From: a virus
Length of the DNA stretch: 64,000 bases
IMG/VR virus record: IMGVR_UViG_3300015371_000028
Location: 1 to 64,000 of that record
Strand: one strand, 5' to 3'
Part shown: positions 28,301-36,244 of the stretch, piece after piece
How positions within the stretch are numbered: position 1 is the first letter of the stretch
Layout of the letters: each line of letters begins with the position of its first letter
The notes under the pieces: generated by a model
Database searches by the model: none
Told to the model about the DNA's origin: nothing
The model's input: the letters and a program-made list of their open reading frames with translations, nothing else
Translations under genes and position numbers: made by a program

Positions 28301-29447
28301 GCGTGCCGCGATTACGGTGACGTTGCCGAAGCTGCCGAAAACGGGACCGATTACCCTCTCCGGCGAATTGTGGAAATGCACGGTCGGCGGGTCGCTACTG
28401 GAAGACATCTCGCGTGAAGTCCTGAGCGGCAGAATTACTTGGAGTGCGGATCGCTCCGATCCCGGTTCCTCCGGTGGGACGCAGATGTCTGCCGAATTCG
28501 TGCTGCGTCATCCCGAACGGCTCCTGCCGTATATGGACTTCATTACGCCGTTTCTCAATGTCGATTATGGCAACGGCGACACGATCCGCCAGCAACTCGG
28601 TATCTACCTGACCGATATTCCGAATAAGGATTTCTACCCAACCGAATCGCAAGCCCAGGTCCGGGGGAAAGACCTGACGTGGATCATGGCGAACTCAGTC
28701 CCGACCGGGGGCTATCACGCCTTGGTCGGTCAGGACTTTTCGTTCTATCTGCGCCAGATCGTGCTCGCGTCGGGGTTGAGCCTGACCAATATCCGCGACA
28801 GCACGCGCGCGCTCGGCTACACCCGCAGCTTCACGCCGGGGATGAGCTATCTGGAAATGTTCAACAAGCTCGCAGGCGGGATCGGCTGGTACCCCGCGTT
28901 CATGGATATGGCGGGGAACATCGTCAGTCTGCCGTATCGCATCTTCACCGACAACACCCCGGTCGCGACGGTGACGACCGGCCAAGTCGTCAACATCGTC
29001 AAGTCCACTCCGGAGACGACCGGGATCGGCAACGTCTGCGTGGTGATTAAAGACAACGGCGCAAAACCGCCCTATGTCGTCATCCGCAAGAACCAAGACC
29101 CGCGATCCGCCATCAGCATCCCCAACGTGGGCCGGGAAATCATGATCGACGGTGCGCCGATTCGGAACGGTGACATCGAGGCATTGGGTGATGCGAAGGC
29201 ACTTGCGAAATACAAAATCCAACTTGGCGCGTCCTACACCGATACCCTCGATCTGGAGATTTTGCCTGATCCTCGTCAGGGTACGTACCGGACGCTCGAA
29301 CTCGATCTGGGCGACTTCTGGTCCGATCTGGCCGGTCGCTATTGGGTCAAGAGTTGGGAGATTGGCTTTACGCCCGAAGATGGTCCGACCAAACTCAAAG
29401 TGGCGCGGGTGGTCAACGTGTCGGACGATCTGGATGAGGAAACGTAA
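25299..29447 (+). CDS. Tail-tip protein with five CBM-like repeats and a hub-like C-terminus
   Basis: A 1382-aa protein. Residues 1-1015 contain five ~200-aa repeats, each opening with N-P-S-x-E and ending in Y-I-D-G-S-L-G-x-x-Y-x-W-x-G-T. Residues 1020-1382 differ and resemble a phage tail hub (gp27-like) domain with an R-G-K-D-L-T strand and a C-terminal W-V-K-S-W-E-I. The likely role is a receptor-binding arm on a baseplate-like hub. This number of repeats in one gene is notable. Confidence 0.65.
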   Translation: MSVGNRLGGQNRCTNPSFETNLTSWNIRAGTTATVSTEQAKFGTSSAKLVTGSGGNQGMYLAASTAGVTLTGVTHLVSSKMWVYAAAPLTFLRIQHQVNYTDASTVSTYVDVGLGGKGWQEVTIPPFSTDPAKTIQILYLQVLTVTGHTGATLYVDGVDCRVDEIACDTYIDGSLGAGYAWLGTAHNSASTRSAIMTPFVPNPVTRGGRNRFSNPSAETNAAAWSPQIGGAHVVASTDAAWVGNQAVRLVLGTPNNSQLFCAADMTGLPTTGIPLTMTAKYRIWAPLGMTFKAQLYFRYTPSGADVQQVGPFTGTGAWQEITLGPFTSNPANVCNGLFVYPVITGVVNSNAWVCYLDGMDVRIGEPDADDYIDGSLGTRYTWVGTAHASASIRAAQPDAFARREQIVRGGRNNVLNPSFEVDTASWSLTGAAGSSMVKDTQQVWVGSSSLLVNFTATSQDRISTTIPLGPLAATGQKHQVRAQLRAWIPLGMKIPRVLLRTNYSDGAVDTVVDNVVGTGDWQTITLPLTSTDPARTLVSFLFYPLYNVAAQPGSWYCWIDGLDVRFNEPDVDEFISGSLGTGYAWTGTVHNSASTRASVQPPHAVAPPSRGGRNRIKNPSAETNVSLFGQQGGMIVLSSDDIAWVGTKSLKCVVQAAVNTILYQAADLTSIPVIATSVDPHLIHGRIRFWALNNVRVGRFLFRTAYNTAGVVSYDDKIIDGLIGTSDWQTVVFPATVTDPAKTISAVYLYHYTATLTNVDAPYVIYLDGFDVRIDEPDIDDYIDGSLGTRYAWTGAAHASMSTRLAKPLPVPPDPFAITAGKNWIANPSVEVKSDDIGLQGSAKQAMSADASVYGTKSLKVVTHPTAQYSGPYFPASMSGISAGSHVLRARFNILLGAGVLHPGVSLRVTFVGVNVPAEAVTKTVVGTGEWQTVDLEMTTSASKTIAGVSVIFNMGTVTRTIIFFVDGVDLRVDAPMDGYIDGSLSPRYSWTGTKHNSPSLRAAITVTLPKLPKTGPITLSGELWKCTVGGSLLEDISREVLSGRITWSADRSDPGSSGGTQMSAEFVLRHPERLLPYMDFITPFLNVDYGNGDTIRQQLGIYLTDIPNKDFYPTESQAQVRGKDLTWIMANSVPTGGYHALVGQDFSFYLRQIVLASGLSLTNIRDSTRALGYTRSFTPGMSYLEMFNKLAGGIGWYPAFMDMAGNIVSLPYRIFTDNTPVATVTTGQVVNIVKSTPETTGIGNVCVVIKDNGAKPPYVVIRKNQDPRSAISIPNVGREIMIDGAPIRNGDIEALGDAKALAKYKIQLGASYTDTLDLEILPDPRQGTYRTLELDLGDFWSDLAGRYWVKSWEIGFTPEDGPTKLKVARVVNVSDDLDEET
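25320..28310 (+). repeat. Five in-frame ~200-aa protein repeats
   Basis: The closing motif Y-I-D-G-S-L-G recurs near 25805, 26409, 27017, 27641 and 28236, i.e. every ~606 bp. The third copy has F-I-S-G and the fifth has L-S-P-R variants. The repeats are diverged at DNA level, so duplication is not recent. Confidence 0.75.
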
Positions 29448-30283
29448 TGTCAGATTTAGGCAATCAGGCCGCCAATCTGTTGCGGGAACAACTGAAGAAA
29501 ACCCAAGACCGCTCGACCTTGCAATGGGGCGTTGTCACCGCTGTCAGCGCCAATGGCGTGAAGTTTCGGCCCTTGGCAGCGGACACCCCGACGGAAGAAG
29601 AGTTCGCCTGGATAGCCGGACAGATTCCCGCGATTGGCGATAACGTCGCCTATGCGCTGATGGGTTCGACCTGGATCGTGCTCGGTGTGATCGGCGGGAG
29701 TGGCGGGAGTGGCGGTGGCGGTACGGCCCCAACGTACATGACCGATCTGCTCGATGTCAGCGATACCGCAGGCACCCCGAACCAAATCCTCGTCATGATT
29801 GGGAGCGTCTGGACGCCGAGTGATCCGCTGTGGGTGCCGTACACCGGGGGAACGATCACCGGCAATCTCACCGTCACCGGAAATACCGACATTGATCACT
29901 TGGTCGGCGTCAGCAGCACGATCCCGGTGGTCAATCAATATCTGCGCTGGAACGGCACCGAGTACGCGCCCTCTGCGTTTATTCCCGACCTGACCTCAAC
30001 CTCCATCAAGGCGTTCATGGATGTCTCCGATGTAACGCCGGGGTTGAATCAAACCCTGATCTGGGATGGCAGTCAGTACGCGCCGCGAGCGATTAGCTCC
30101 ACCTTTGTCCAAGGAACGGCCCAAGCAACGTGGGTGATTGATCACGCACTGGCGTTCCAACCAAATGTCGCGATTGTCGATTCGGCAGGGGATCAAGTCG
30201 AAGGCGCGGTGACGTACACCAGCGCAACCAGAGTCACCGTCCAGTTTTCTGCTGCCTTTGCAGGCACCGCTTACCTGTCATGA
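29447..30283 (+). CDS. Baseplate spike/fibre-base protein, 278 aa
   Basis: Residues 1-85 look like an OB-fold of the baseplate spike type (G-V-V-T-A-V then W-I-A-G). A Gly-rich linker (85-95) follows, then repeated T-x-T-G-N-L-T-V-T-G fibre shaft sequence, and a C-terminal head with W-V-I-D-H-A-L-A-F-Q-P-N-V, a motif common at phage fibre ends. Joins the hub to fibres. Confidence 0.65.
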   Translation: MSDLGNQAANLLREQLKKTQDRSTLQWGVVTAVSANGVKFRPLAADTPTEEEFAWIAGQIPAIGDNVAYALMGSTWIVLGVIGGSGGSGGGGTAPTYMTDLLDVSDTAGTPNQILVMIGSVWTPSDPLWVPYTGGTITGNLTVTGNTDIDHLVGVSSTIPVVNQYLRWNGTEYAPSAFIPDLTSTSIKAFMDVSDVTPGLNQTLIWDGSQYAPRAISSTFVQGTAQATWVIDHALAFQPNVAIVDSAGDQVEGAVTYTSATRVTVQFSAAFAGTAYLS

Positions 30284-30305
30284 GGTTTGAGTTAGGAGTG
30301 CGACG

Positions 30306-31511
30306 ATGAGCCGGAAGTTCTTAACGCCGATTGATCTGGCGAAGAACGAACTCCAAAACGCGACGGTCGGCAATCTCGCCGCTGCTCCATCGTCGCCGGT
30401 GAAGGGGTTGCTCTACTTCAATTCTACGGACAATACGTTGTATTGGTACAACGGGAGCACGTGGGTCGCAGCCCAAGGTGGCGCGGGCGCAACCCCCGCA
30501 TCGACCGTCACGACCGCCGCAATCGGTGACGCGGCGGTCGTTGGCACCGGGGCCAACTTCGCCCGTGAAGACCATAAACACGGCATGCCTGCTTTTGGGA
30601 CCGTGACCGCGCAGACTGCATTCGGAGCCGCCTCCGGAAGTGGTGCGAGTACCAGCATCGCGCGCACCGATCACACGCACGGCACCCCGACCCATCTGAC
30701 CGCCGATCACAGTGCGGTCCTGCTCTCCGGTCTCGCGGCTCCCACCGCCGCCGTCAACATGAATAACCAGTTAGTGACCAACGTTGCGAATCCGGTCTCA
30801 GCCACCGATGCGGCCAACAAGAGCTATGTCGATAACGCGGTGGCTGGGTTGTCATGGAAAGACACGGTGCGCGTCGCGACCACCGCCAATATCACGCTCT
30901 CCGCTGCGCAGACGATTGATGGCGTCAGTGCGGTCGTCGGTGATCGCGTCTTGGTCAAGAACCAAACCACCCAGTCAGCCAATGGTATCTACCTTGTCGC
31001 GGCAGGCGCATGGACCCGGACCACGGACGCAGATGTCGCGGCAGAACTGGAAGGGGCAGCGGTCTATGTGAACGAGGGCACCACCCAGGCGGATACCGCG
31101 TGGGTTATGACCGCGAACGCTCCGATTACTGTGGGCACCACGAACCTGACCTGGGTTCAGTTCGCGGGTGGTGGGACCGTGGTTGGCGGCGCTGGTCTGA
31201 CCATGACCGGCAACACCCTCGATGTTGGGGCGGGAACCGGTATCAGTGTCGCGGCGGATACGGTCGCACTCGATACCACGTACTCAGATGCGCGCTATAC
31301 ACGCAAGTTCAGCCTCTCCGTCGGCGGCTCAGTCAGTTCGGTGGTGACGCATAATCTCAACAGCCGCGATGTGCTGGTCGATGTCTACCGGGTGGCGAGT
31401 CCGTTCGATACGGTTGACTGCGATGTGGAGCGCACGGACGCCAACAACGTCACGCTGCGGTTCACCGTCGCCCCGGCAGCGAGTGAATATCGCTGCGTGG
31501 TGGTGGGCTAA
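30306..31511 (+). CDS. Tail fibre protein, 401 aa
   Basis: GGAG-like site upstream. The N-terminus has an L-Y-W-Y-N-G-S-T-W motif of fibre-base proteins. The centre (about 175-290) carries the widespread fibre module W-K-D-T-V-R-V-A-T-T, ...G-D-R-V-L-V-K-N-Q-T and G-I-Y-x-V-x-x-G-A-W. The C-terminus ends with a V-V-T-H-N-L head domain. Receptor contact is likely. Confidence 0.8.
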   Translation: MSRKFLTPIDLAKNELQNATVGNLAAAPSSPVKGLLYFNSTDNTLYWYNGSTWVAAQGGAGATPASTVTTAAIGDAAVVGTGANFAREDHKHGMPAFGTVTAQTAFGAASGSGASTSIARTDHTHGTPTHLTADHSAVLLSGLAAPTAAVNMNNQLVTNVANPVSATDAANKSYVDNAVAGLSWKDTVRVATTANITLSAAQTIDGVSAVVGDRVLVKNQTTQSANGIYLVAAGAWTRTTDADVAAELEGAAVYVNEGTTQADTAWVMTANAPITVGTTNLTWVQFAGGGTVVGGAGLTMTGNTLDVGAGTGISVAADTVALDTTYSDARYTRKFSLSVGGSVSSVVTHNLNSRDVLVDVYRVASPFDTVDCDVERTDANNVTLRFTVAPAASEYRCVVVG

Positions 31512-32161
31512 TGACACGGAAGATTCTGGTGCCGTTGGTGCTCCCCGCTGATCCTGCGGCAGCATTGGAAGCAGCAACCAAACAGTACGTAGATGCGCGT
31601 GTTGCCGATACCGGCGACACCATGACCGGGGCGCTCTTGATCCATGCGACCGGAGTCGGATTTCGCAATCGACAGGCAAACGGGACCACCGAAGGGGTCG
31701 TCATCGACAGCACGACCAGTAACGGTGGCATCCAGACGCGGAACGGCTTAAATCTCGCCACCTATTCGGACAATGCCGGCGCGACGATGACCTTCCGCGT
31801 GAACGGAGCCGATGGATCGCATTACGGGGGAGGGTCCGCACCGACGATTGCGCCTGCGGCGGCGCTGGGAACGACGGCAACCGCTACGATTCAGTGGGCA
31901 AATGATGCTTGGATGTATGTCATTCTCAATCCCAACGGCACCGGATTAGCGACTGGTACCCTGGCAACAGTGACATTCGCAACTGCCCGCACCAGTGCGA
32001 ACTACGGCGTCTGGGTCCAACCCAACTCTGCGAATGCGGTCGATTTCGCGAAATGGTACGCCGGTACCTATCTCGCCGGGAGTTTTGCGATCATCGGACG
32101 CACGGTCCCGACTGCCGGACAGACGTATCACTTGTTGTTGTGGGTGGGAGGTATGGCGTAA
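31511..32161 (+). CDS. Tail fibre protein, 216 aa
   Basis: Starts in a 1-bp overlap with the previous stop. Residues 20-45 contain the fibre linker A-A-T-K-Q-Y-V-D and G-D-T-M-T-G-A-L, seen in phage tail fibres before the receptor domain. The C-terminal half is beta-rich with a W-x-x-x-x-Y motif. Probably part of the adsorption apparatus together with the two preceding proteins. Confidence 0.7.
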   Translation: MTRKILVPLVLPADPAAALEAATKQYVDARVADTGDTMTGALLIHATGVGFRNRQANGTTEGVVIDSTTSNGGIQTRNGLNLATYSDNAGATMTFRVNGADGSHYGGGSAPTIAPAAALGTTATATIQWANDAWMYVILNPNGTGLATGTLATVTFATARTSANYGVWVQPNSANAVDFAKWYAGTYLAGSFAIIGRTVPTAGQTYHLLLWVGGMA

Positions 32162-32496
32162 TGAGTGTCCCCGCGCATCCCTTTCAACGCAAAGCAATGA
32201 TGGCTGGGGTGCAAGCAGCCAACGTCAGCGATTGCTACGCCTGGCTCCAGTCCGATACGGTGCGCGATCTGCGGGTGCGTCCAACGCGGTTAGAGGCTGG
32301 GCCTGCGGCGTTTGCCGTGCTCGGCGGTGGACCGGTGCTGCGCGTCCCCGCGACTGCCGCAAATCCCGAACGCTTTCCCTGCGGGGAGCGGCGAACACCG
32401 CAAGATGATCTGACCTTTGTGTTGAATCAAGCATCCGACCTGGCCGGTGATGTGGTCTATGTGATGCAACAGCAACCGCCCGGTGAGCAAACATAA
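32161..32496 (+). CDS. Hypothetical fibre-associated protein, 111 aa
   Basis: The ATG at 32161 overlaps the previous stop; a much longer frame opening at 31909 is shadow sequence. The protein has a Pro/Arg-rich centre and two Cys. Its position after the fibres suggests a fibre chaperone or minor tail part. Not recognised. Confidence 0.55.
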   Translation: MSVPAHPFQRKAMMAGVQAANVSDCYAWLQSDTVRDLRVRPTRLEAGPAAFAVLGGGPVLRVPATAANPERFPCGERRTPQDDLTFVLNQASDLAGDVVYVMQQQPPGEQT

Positions 32497-32552
32497 AGTC
32501 GAACAGGTACTCTATACGAAGGCGTTTGCATTTCATGAGAAAGGACGACGCA

Positions 32553-32834
32553 ATGAGTGATCCAGCGACCAATCAATCCGGCGATGAGGAAGGGACGAAC
32601 CGCGTGACTGATCCCATTGCCACCCAAGAAGAAGCAGATGGCCTGCGAGCATCGTTGCAGGAGCGACAGGCGATTCCGCCTGCGGAGATGACACCAGTGC
32701 AGGAAGACGCTATCGCCCTCGATCAATCGCGGCTCGCACAATGGGATGCGGACAATCCGGTGCCTGCATCGCCCCCGGAGACGGATGACGTACCGACGGA
32801 GGCTGCCGATGACACCGAAGAAGCAGACCTCTAA
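32553..32834 (+). CDS. Acidic hypothetical protein, 93 aa
   Basis: The start at 32553 has AAGGA nearby; an earlier ATG at 32526 lacks a site. The protein is strongly acidic and Gln/Glu/Asp-rich, so disordered. It overlaps the amidase start. Unknown function. Confidence 0.5.
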   Translation: MSDPATNQSGDEEGTNRVTDPIATQEEADGLRASLQERQAIPPAEMTPVQEDAIALDQSRLAQWDADNPVPASPPETDDVPTEAADDTEEADL

Positions 32835-33747
32835 TCTCGTCTTTGGCCAACTGAAACATCCTCCGTTTCAAGATCGCTTGATTCCTGATGCGCAGAACCA
32901 TGCCTGGGACAATCTCGGTCAGCGCCGCGTGTACGGGGTCGCCCAACATACGATGGTCGGGTCGCTCTGGGGCACCGATCAGTGGTTCCGACGTGGCTGG
33001 GACAGTAACGGGCTGACCGATTATGGGATCGGAGATGTCAGTGATGGCGCAGGCAATGACGGCATCATCTTTCGTTGGAACGATCCAACTGGTCGGCCTC
33101 ACCCCGGCGTCTCCCCGAATCGTTGGGGTTGGGCCTCTGGTCCGTGTAACGGCATGGAAGGGGACGGCCCCGCCTTCGTCCATAAGTACGGGGCCAATGC
33201 CGTCAACGGCTATCTCGTCAGCATCGAACGATCCGACGGCGGCAACCCGGAGCGCGCACCGTCCGACAAGTATTTGGAATCGTTCTGTCAACTAACGGCG
33301 TACTGGGCCGATCAAGCCAGGATTCCGTGGGATCAATTCCCGATCAATCCCGCGACCGGCCTCACGTTCTACTACGGTCACTTTGAATTCAGCACCAAGT
33401 CCTGTCCCGGCTATGCAGTCCGAGCCACGATTCCCGCGTCGATTGAGCGGATTCGCGCGATCCTCAAAGCAGCACAAGTGCAAGCGGCTCCTGAACCAGC
33501 ACCGGAGGATGATCCCTTGGCTGATTTCCCCAAGTCCAACGTCGTCTTGAACAGCGATACGATCTGGCCGAGCTACGGCGGTGGCAAAGTCAGTCAAGCC
33601 TGGGCCGAGTACGGCGCACGGACAGGTATCTTCAATCCACCCGGCCAGCCGTGGGGAACAGATGAAACGCAGAGCGCCAAGATTTACTGCTTCGAGGGTG
33701 GACCCTGTTTCGATGAGCAGGGCAAACTGATCGTCAAGGTCAAGTGA
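32809..33747 (+). CDS. N-acetylmuramoyl-L-alanine amidase (endolysin)
   Basis: GGAGG precedes ATG 32809. Residues 35-220 follow the amidase_2/PGRP pattern: an early Q-H-T segment, Y-G-I-G, a central N-G-x-G region, V-S-I-E, and a late Y-G-H-F-E...S-C-P-G. The early and late His residues are the expected zinc ligands, with Cys near C-P-G completing the site. Residues 240-312 look like a separate wall-binding or linker tail. It cuts the sugar-peptide link for lysis. Confidence 0.8.
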   Translation: MTPKKQTSNLVFGQLKHPPFQDRLIPDAQNHAWDNLGQRRVYGVAQHTMVGSLWGTDQWFRRGWDSNGLTDYGIGDVSDGAGNDGIIFRWNDPTGRPHPGVSPNRWGWASGPCNGMEGDGPAFVHKYGANAVNGYLVSIERSDGGNPERAPSDKYLESFCQLTAYWADQARIPWDQFPINPATGLTFYYGHFEFSTKSCPGYAVRATIPASIERIRAILKAAQVQAAPEPAPEDDPLADFPKSNVVLNSDTIWPSYGGGKVSQAWAEYGARTGIFNPPGQPWGTDETQSAKIYCFEGGPCFDEQGKLIVKVK

Positions 33748-33956
33748 TGCAACCCAGCGAAACGGCATCCGGACAGACCGTGATGGCGGTGACGACCTTG
33801 CGTGATGTTGTGGAGAAGCTGGTCGCGGCGCAGCAAGGGCACAGTTCGTCCCTCGATGAGCTGCTGGCCGAGGCGACGAGTCATCTCGATCAGGCATGGA
33901 CGATCCTGCAGAAAAAGATTGACGACATGACCGCACCGGCAAGTCGGGTAACGTGA
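33747..33956 (+). CDS. Small helical protein, 69 aa
   Basis: Overlaps the endolysin stop (TGATG). It is amphipathic-helical, with a hydrophobic face in residues 14-60, but has no full membrane span. Located in the lysis region; might be an anti-holin or chaperone-like part. Unrecognised. Confidence 0.5.
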   Translation: MQPSETASGQTVMAVTTLRDVVEKLVAAQQGHSSSLDELLAEATSHLDQAWTILQKKIDDMTAPASRVT

Positions 33957-34117
33957 GTGACTTGCTCCAGCTCGGCTTCCTTGGCCTGCTCCTGGTCGTG
34001 CTCTTCGGCGTGATTAGCTGGCTGGTCAGACGGCTCAACGCCTGCGAGGAACGCTGCCGCCAGTTAGAGGACACACTGTCCATGATTCGCCCGCACGAGG
34101 GGGAACGGTGGGATTAA
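33953..34117 (+). CDS. Holin-like membrane protein, 54 aa
   Basis: Starts at GTG overlapping the previous stop. Residues 4-24 form one strong hydrophobic span, followed by a basic then mixed-charge tail with Cys at 31 and 35. A short first segment outside and a charged C-terminus inside is typical of small holins, and the position after an amidase supports this. Confidence 0.6.
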   Translation: MSDLLQLGFLGLLLVVLFGVISWLVRRLNACEERCRQLEDTLSMIRPHEGERWD

Positions 34118-34127
34118 GGAGAACGCA

Positions 34128-34259
34128 ATGCTCACCTTGCTCAATCTGAATGCCGCGAACGACACACTCTTTAGCGTTTTCTTGGTGGCTGGGATCGTCT
34201 ATTTCTGTGTCGGTGTGATCGCGTTTTTGCTCGGTCGTCCGTGGGGTCCGCGTCCGTAG
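34128..34259 (+). CDS. Small membrane protein, 43 aa
   Basis: AAGGAG lies 6-9 bases before the ATG. Residues 16-36 are a hydrophobic span, with a basic end (R-P-W-G-P-R-P). Part of a run of tiny membrane peptides between holin-like and DUF6582-like genes. Confidence 0.55.
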   Translation: MLTLLNLNAANDTLFSVFLVAGIVYFCVGVIAFLLGRPWGPRP

Positions 34260-34260
34260 C

Positions 34261-34353
34261 ATGAACTGGAGCGGGATGACGGTGCTGATCATCGCCTTCA
34301 TGATCTGGCTCATCATCTTTCTCTGGTGGTTGTACTCGGAAGGATTGCGCTGA
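34261..34353 (+). CDS. 30-aa membrane peptide
   Basis: ATG follows the previous stop by one base, so translation is likely coupled. Residues 7-25 are almost pure hydrophobic with several Trp. The stop overlaps the next ATG. Confidence 0.5.
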   Translation: MNWSGMTVLIIAFMIWLIIFLWWLYSEGLR

Positions 34354-34475
34354 TGCCATTCAAATCGCGCAAGCAGCAGCGCTTCATGTACGCCAAGCAC
34401 CCGACCATTGCGAAGCGATGGCAGGCGACATACGGCAATCCGCGCACGCAACGACGCAAGAAACGGAAACGCTGA
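34353..34475 (+). CDS. Small basic phage protein (K-H-P-x-I-A-K-R-W motif)
   Basis: 40-aa basic protein carrying K-Q-Q-R-F-M-Y-A-K-H-P and I-A-K-R-W, a motif common in small phage proteins near the lysis or structural genes. The C-terminus is a string of Arg/Lys. Probably nucleic-acid binding. Starts in TGATG overlap and ends in another. Confidence 0.7.
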   Translation: MPFKSRKQQRFMYAKHPTIAKRWQATYGNPRTQRRKKRKR

Positions 34476-34546
34476 TGTATATAGGCGGCGGTGTGTTGGT
34501 GCTGATTTTGATTATCGTGATCGTGGTGCTGTTGCTGCGTGGCTAG
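34475..34546 (+). CDS. 23-aa membrane peptide
   Basis: Starts in overlap with the previous stop. Nearly the whole peptide is hydrophobic (Val/Leu/Ile), with Arg near the end. Too short for standard gene finders. Confidence 0.45.
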   Translation: MYIGGGVLVLILIIVIVVLLLRG

Positions 34547-34549
34547 CGC

Positions 34550-34618
34550 ATGTCCGACAGCGCCAAGATCGCGCTGGTGATTTTCATCATCGTATTGATC
34601 TGGATGTTGGTTTCATAA
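34550..34618 (+). CDS. 22-aa membrane peptide
   Basis: ATG three bases after the previous stop. One hydrophobic span with S-D-S-A-K at the N-terminus. Fifth membrane peptide in the run. Confidence 0.45.
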   Translation: MSDSAKIALVIFIIVLIWMLVS

Positions 34619-34629
34619 AGGAGGCGGTG

Positions 34630-34866
34630 ATGGCAGTTCTGACCACGCGCCGCAGAAAGAAACTGCGCAAATCGACGTTCGGTCTCCCCGGTTCGCGCAA
34701 GTACCCAATGCCGGATAAGCGACATGCCGCGAATGCGAAAGCGCGCGCCAAGCAGCAGCTTAAGAAAGGCAATCTGTCGCGGTCGAGTTATAACAAGATC
34801 GTCGCCAAGGCAAACCGCATCTTGAAAAAAGGAAAGACCACGCGCCGGAAGAAGAAAGGCTCATGA
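34630..34866 (+). CDS. Basic DUF6582-like protein, 78 aa
   Basis: GGAGG precedes the ATG. Near residue 20 lies F-G-L-P-G-S-R-K-Y-P-M-P-D with H-A-A-N-A-K-A-R following, a motif seen in the DUF6582 family of phage proteins. The chain is very Lys/Arg-rich and would bind nucleic acid or anionic surfaces. It overlaps the next gene by 4 bp. Confidence 0.65.
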   Translation: MAVLTTRRRKKLRKSTFGLPGSRKYPMPDKRHAANAKARAKQQLKKGNLSRSSYNKIVAKANRILKKGKTTRRKKKGS

Positions 34867-35048
34867 CGAAACGCAAGGTCGATAGCCAACTCCTGATCAA
34901 CGGTTGGCTGATGACGGTGATCGACCTGCTGAATCGCGCCCTTGACGAACAAGACAACGAACGCTTGCGCCAGGCTCGCGATCTGGTGTTCGCGGTGGCG
35001 CTCCCGGAGAAGCAACTCCAACCAGACGCATCTGCCGACGCGGAGTAG
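34863..35048 (+). CDS. Hypothetical protein, 61 aa
   Basis: Last gene of the rightward structural block. Helical with alternating charge. Followed by a two-sided terminator at 35113-35148. No family seen. Confidence 0.55.
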   Translation: MTKRKVDSQLLINGWLMTVIDLLNRALDEQDNERLRQARDLVFAVALPEKQLQPDASADAE

Positions 35049-35109
35049 AATAGGACCGAGGACCGTCGCGTACTTTGTAGGGCGAGGTATAGGCAGACGG
35101 TCCTGTCCC

Positions 35110-36228
35110 CTACCGACGCCGACGTTTCTTCTGATTCGTCGGCGTCGGCTTTGTTATTTCACGCCACATTTCTGGACCCCGGTAGGTCTCGTCCCGTTCG
35201 ATCCGTGTGACTCGGCTCTTGCGCTCGGTTTCGGGATCAACTTGGTAATCCTTCCGCGTCTCGCCGCTGCTCTTCAGGCCGCGCGCATGTCCCTCGATCC
35301 AAAACGTTCCAACCCCGTCACTGAGCCGACCGAAGCGCGGCGCGGACTCCCGGTAGGTGACGGGATGCCCGCGCACGGTGTGGAACGGCATCGTAAATCC
35401 GGTTGGTTGTGACTTGCTGGACTGTTGGTAGTTCTTGCCCGCCGAGAGGGGACGGACGACGAGCGTGTGATAGGAGACGAAGGGCGGCTTTTTGCGCCGG
35501 ATTCTCGCTTGTTGTAACTTTGGCGGGCGTGTAATAACCTCGGTGCTGATGTTGCGGATATTGAGCAACCCAACCCCGCAGTAGAGCGGCATGATGTAGT
35601 TCGTGGCGATGAACGCTTGCACCTGCACATCGCTCCCGAACCCGGCGTCGCGACAGTATTCGACGATGGTCTCGCTCATCGGCACGATGTGAATGAGCAG
35701 ATGGTCGCGGTCGTCATCTTCCCCGGCAAAGGTACCGTCCGCGCGCAAACCGAGCACCCAGGAGGCAATCGGTCCCGCTGGAATGGTCCCCGCACGGGAG
35801 TTCCCCCACGAACAAAAGAGCGTCCCGACATGGACGGTGGCGACCGCATCGTCCTCCCACAGTCCATCCATGTAATTCCACTCGGTCATCAGATCGGCGG
35901 CATCAGCTTCTTCGACATACATCCCCCAGGCGAGTGACATCCCGTGGATTTCTTGGGCGAGGTCACTCTTGACTTTGCTCATGTCGGCCTTCTCATGACA
36001 TTCAAACCAACAGGCGCGGAAGGGGAGTCGGAAGCTCGGCAGATCATTGAGGGAGAGTTCGCGGTTGAGAAACTTCACTCCTGCCGGTGAGACATCAAAG
36101 ACCTGCACCCGGTCATCCTGGGCAATGCGGTCGATCATCGTTTCCACCGACTGCCAATTGAAATGGACTGCTTTGTACGGATCGCTGATGACGCCGTACT
36201 CGCGGATTTCATCAAGCAGGAGACTCAT
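35110..36228 (-). CDS. Phage hypothetical protein with R-G-H...F-W motif
   Basis: 372 aa, last gene of the leftward operon. The C-terminal third has V-R-G-H-P-V-T-Y, then F-G-R-L and G-T-F-W-I-E-G-H-A-R-G, an arrangement found in many phage proteins of unknown function. Residues 1-60 may be an N-terminal helix domain. Ends in a basic tail overlapping the terminator. Confidence 0.6.
   Translation of the reverse strand: MSLLLDEIREYGVISDPYKAVHFNWQSVETMIDRIAQDDRVQVFDVSPAGVKFLNRELSLNDLPSFRLPFRACWFECHEKADMSKVKSDLAQEIHGMSLAWGMYVEEADAADLMTEWNYMDGLWEDDAVATVHVGTLFCSWGNSRAGTIPAGPIASWVLGLRADGTFAGEDDDRDHLLIHIVPMSETIVEYCRDAGFGSDVQVQAFIATNYIMPLYCGVGLLNIRNISTEVITRPPKLQQARIRRKKPPFVSYHTLVVRPLSAGKNYQQSSKSQPTGFTMPFHTVRGHPVTYRESAPRFGRLSDGVGTFWIEGHARGLKSSGETRKDYQVDPETERKSRVTRIERDETYRGPEMWREITKPTPTNQKKRRRR
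35113..35148. terminator. Terminator between convergent operons
   Basis: A perfect 11-bp stem (CCGACGCCGAC with GTCGGCGTCGG) and a loop of 14 bases, followed by CTTTGTTATTT on the + strand. It stops the long late transcript and lies inside the 3' end of the leftward gene at 35110-36228, so it may also serve that operon. Confidence 0.7.
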
Positions 36229-36244
36229 GTCGCCCTTCTCCTGA

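Noticed and set aside
30306-32496. Diversity-generating retroelement at the fibre genes
   Set aside because: No reverse transcriptase and no template/variable repeat pair seen.
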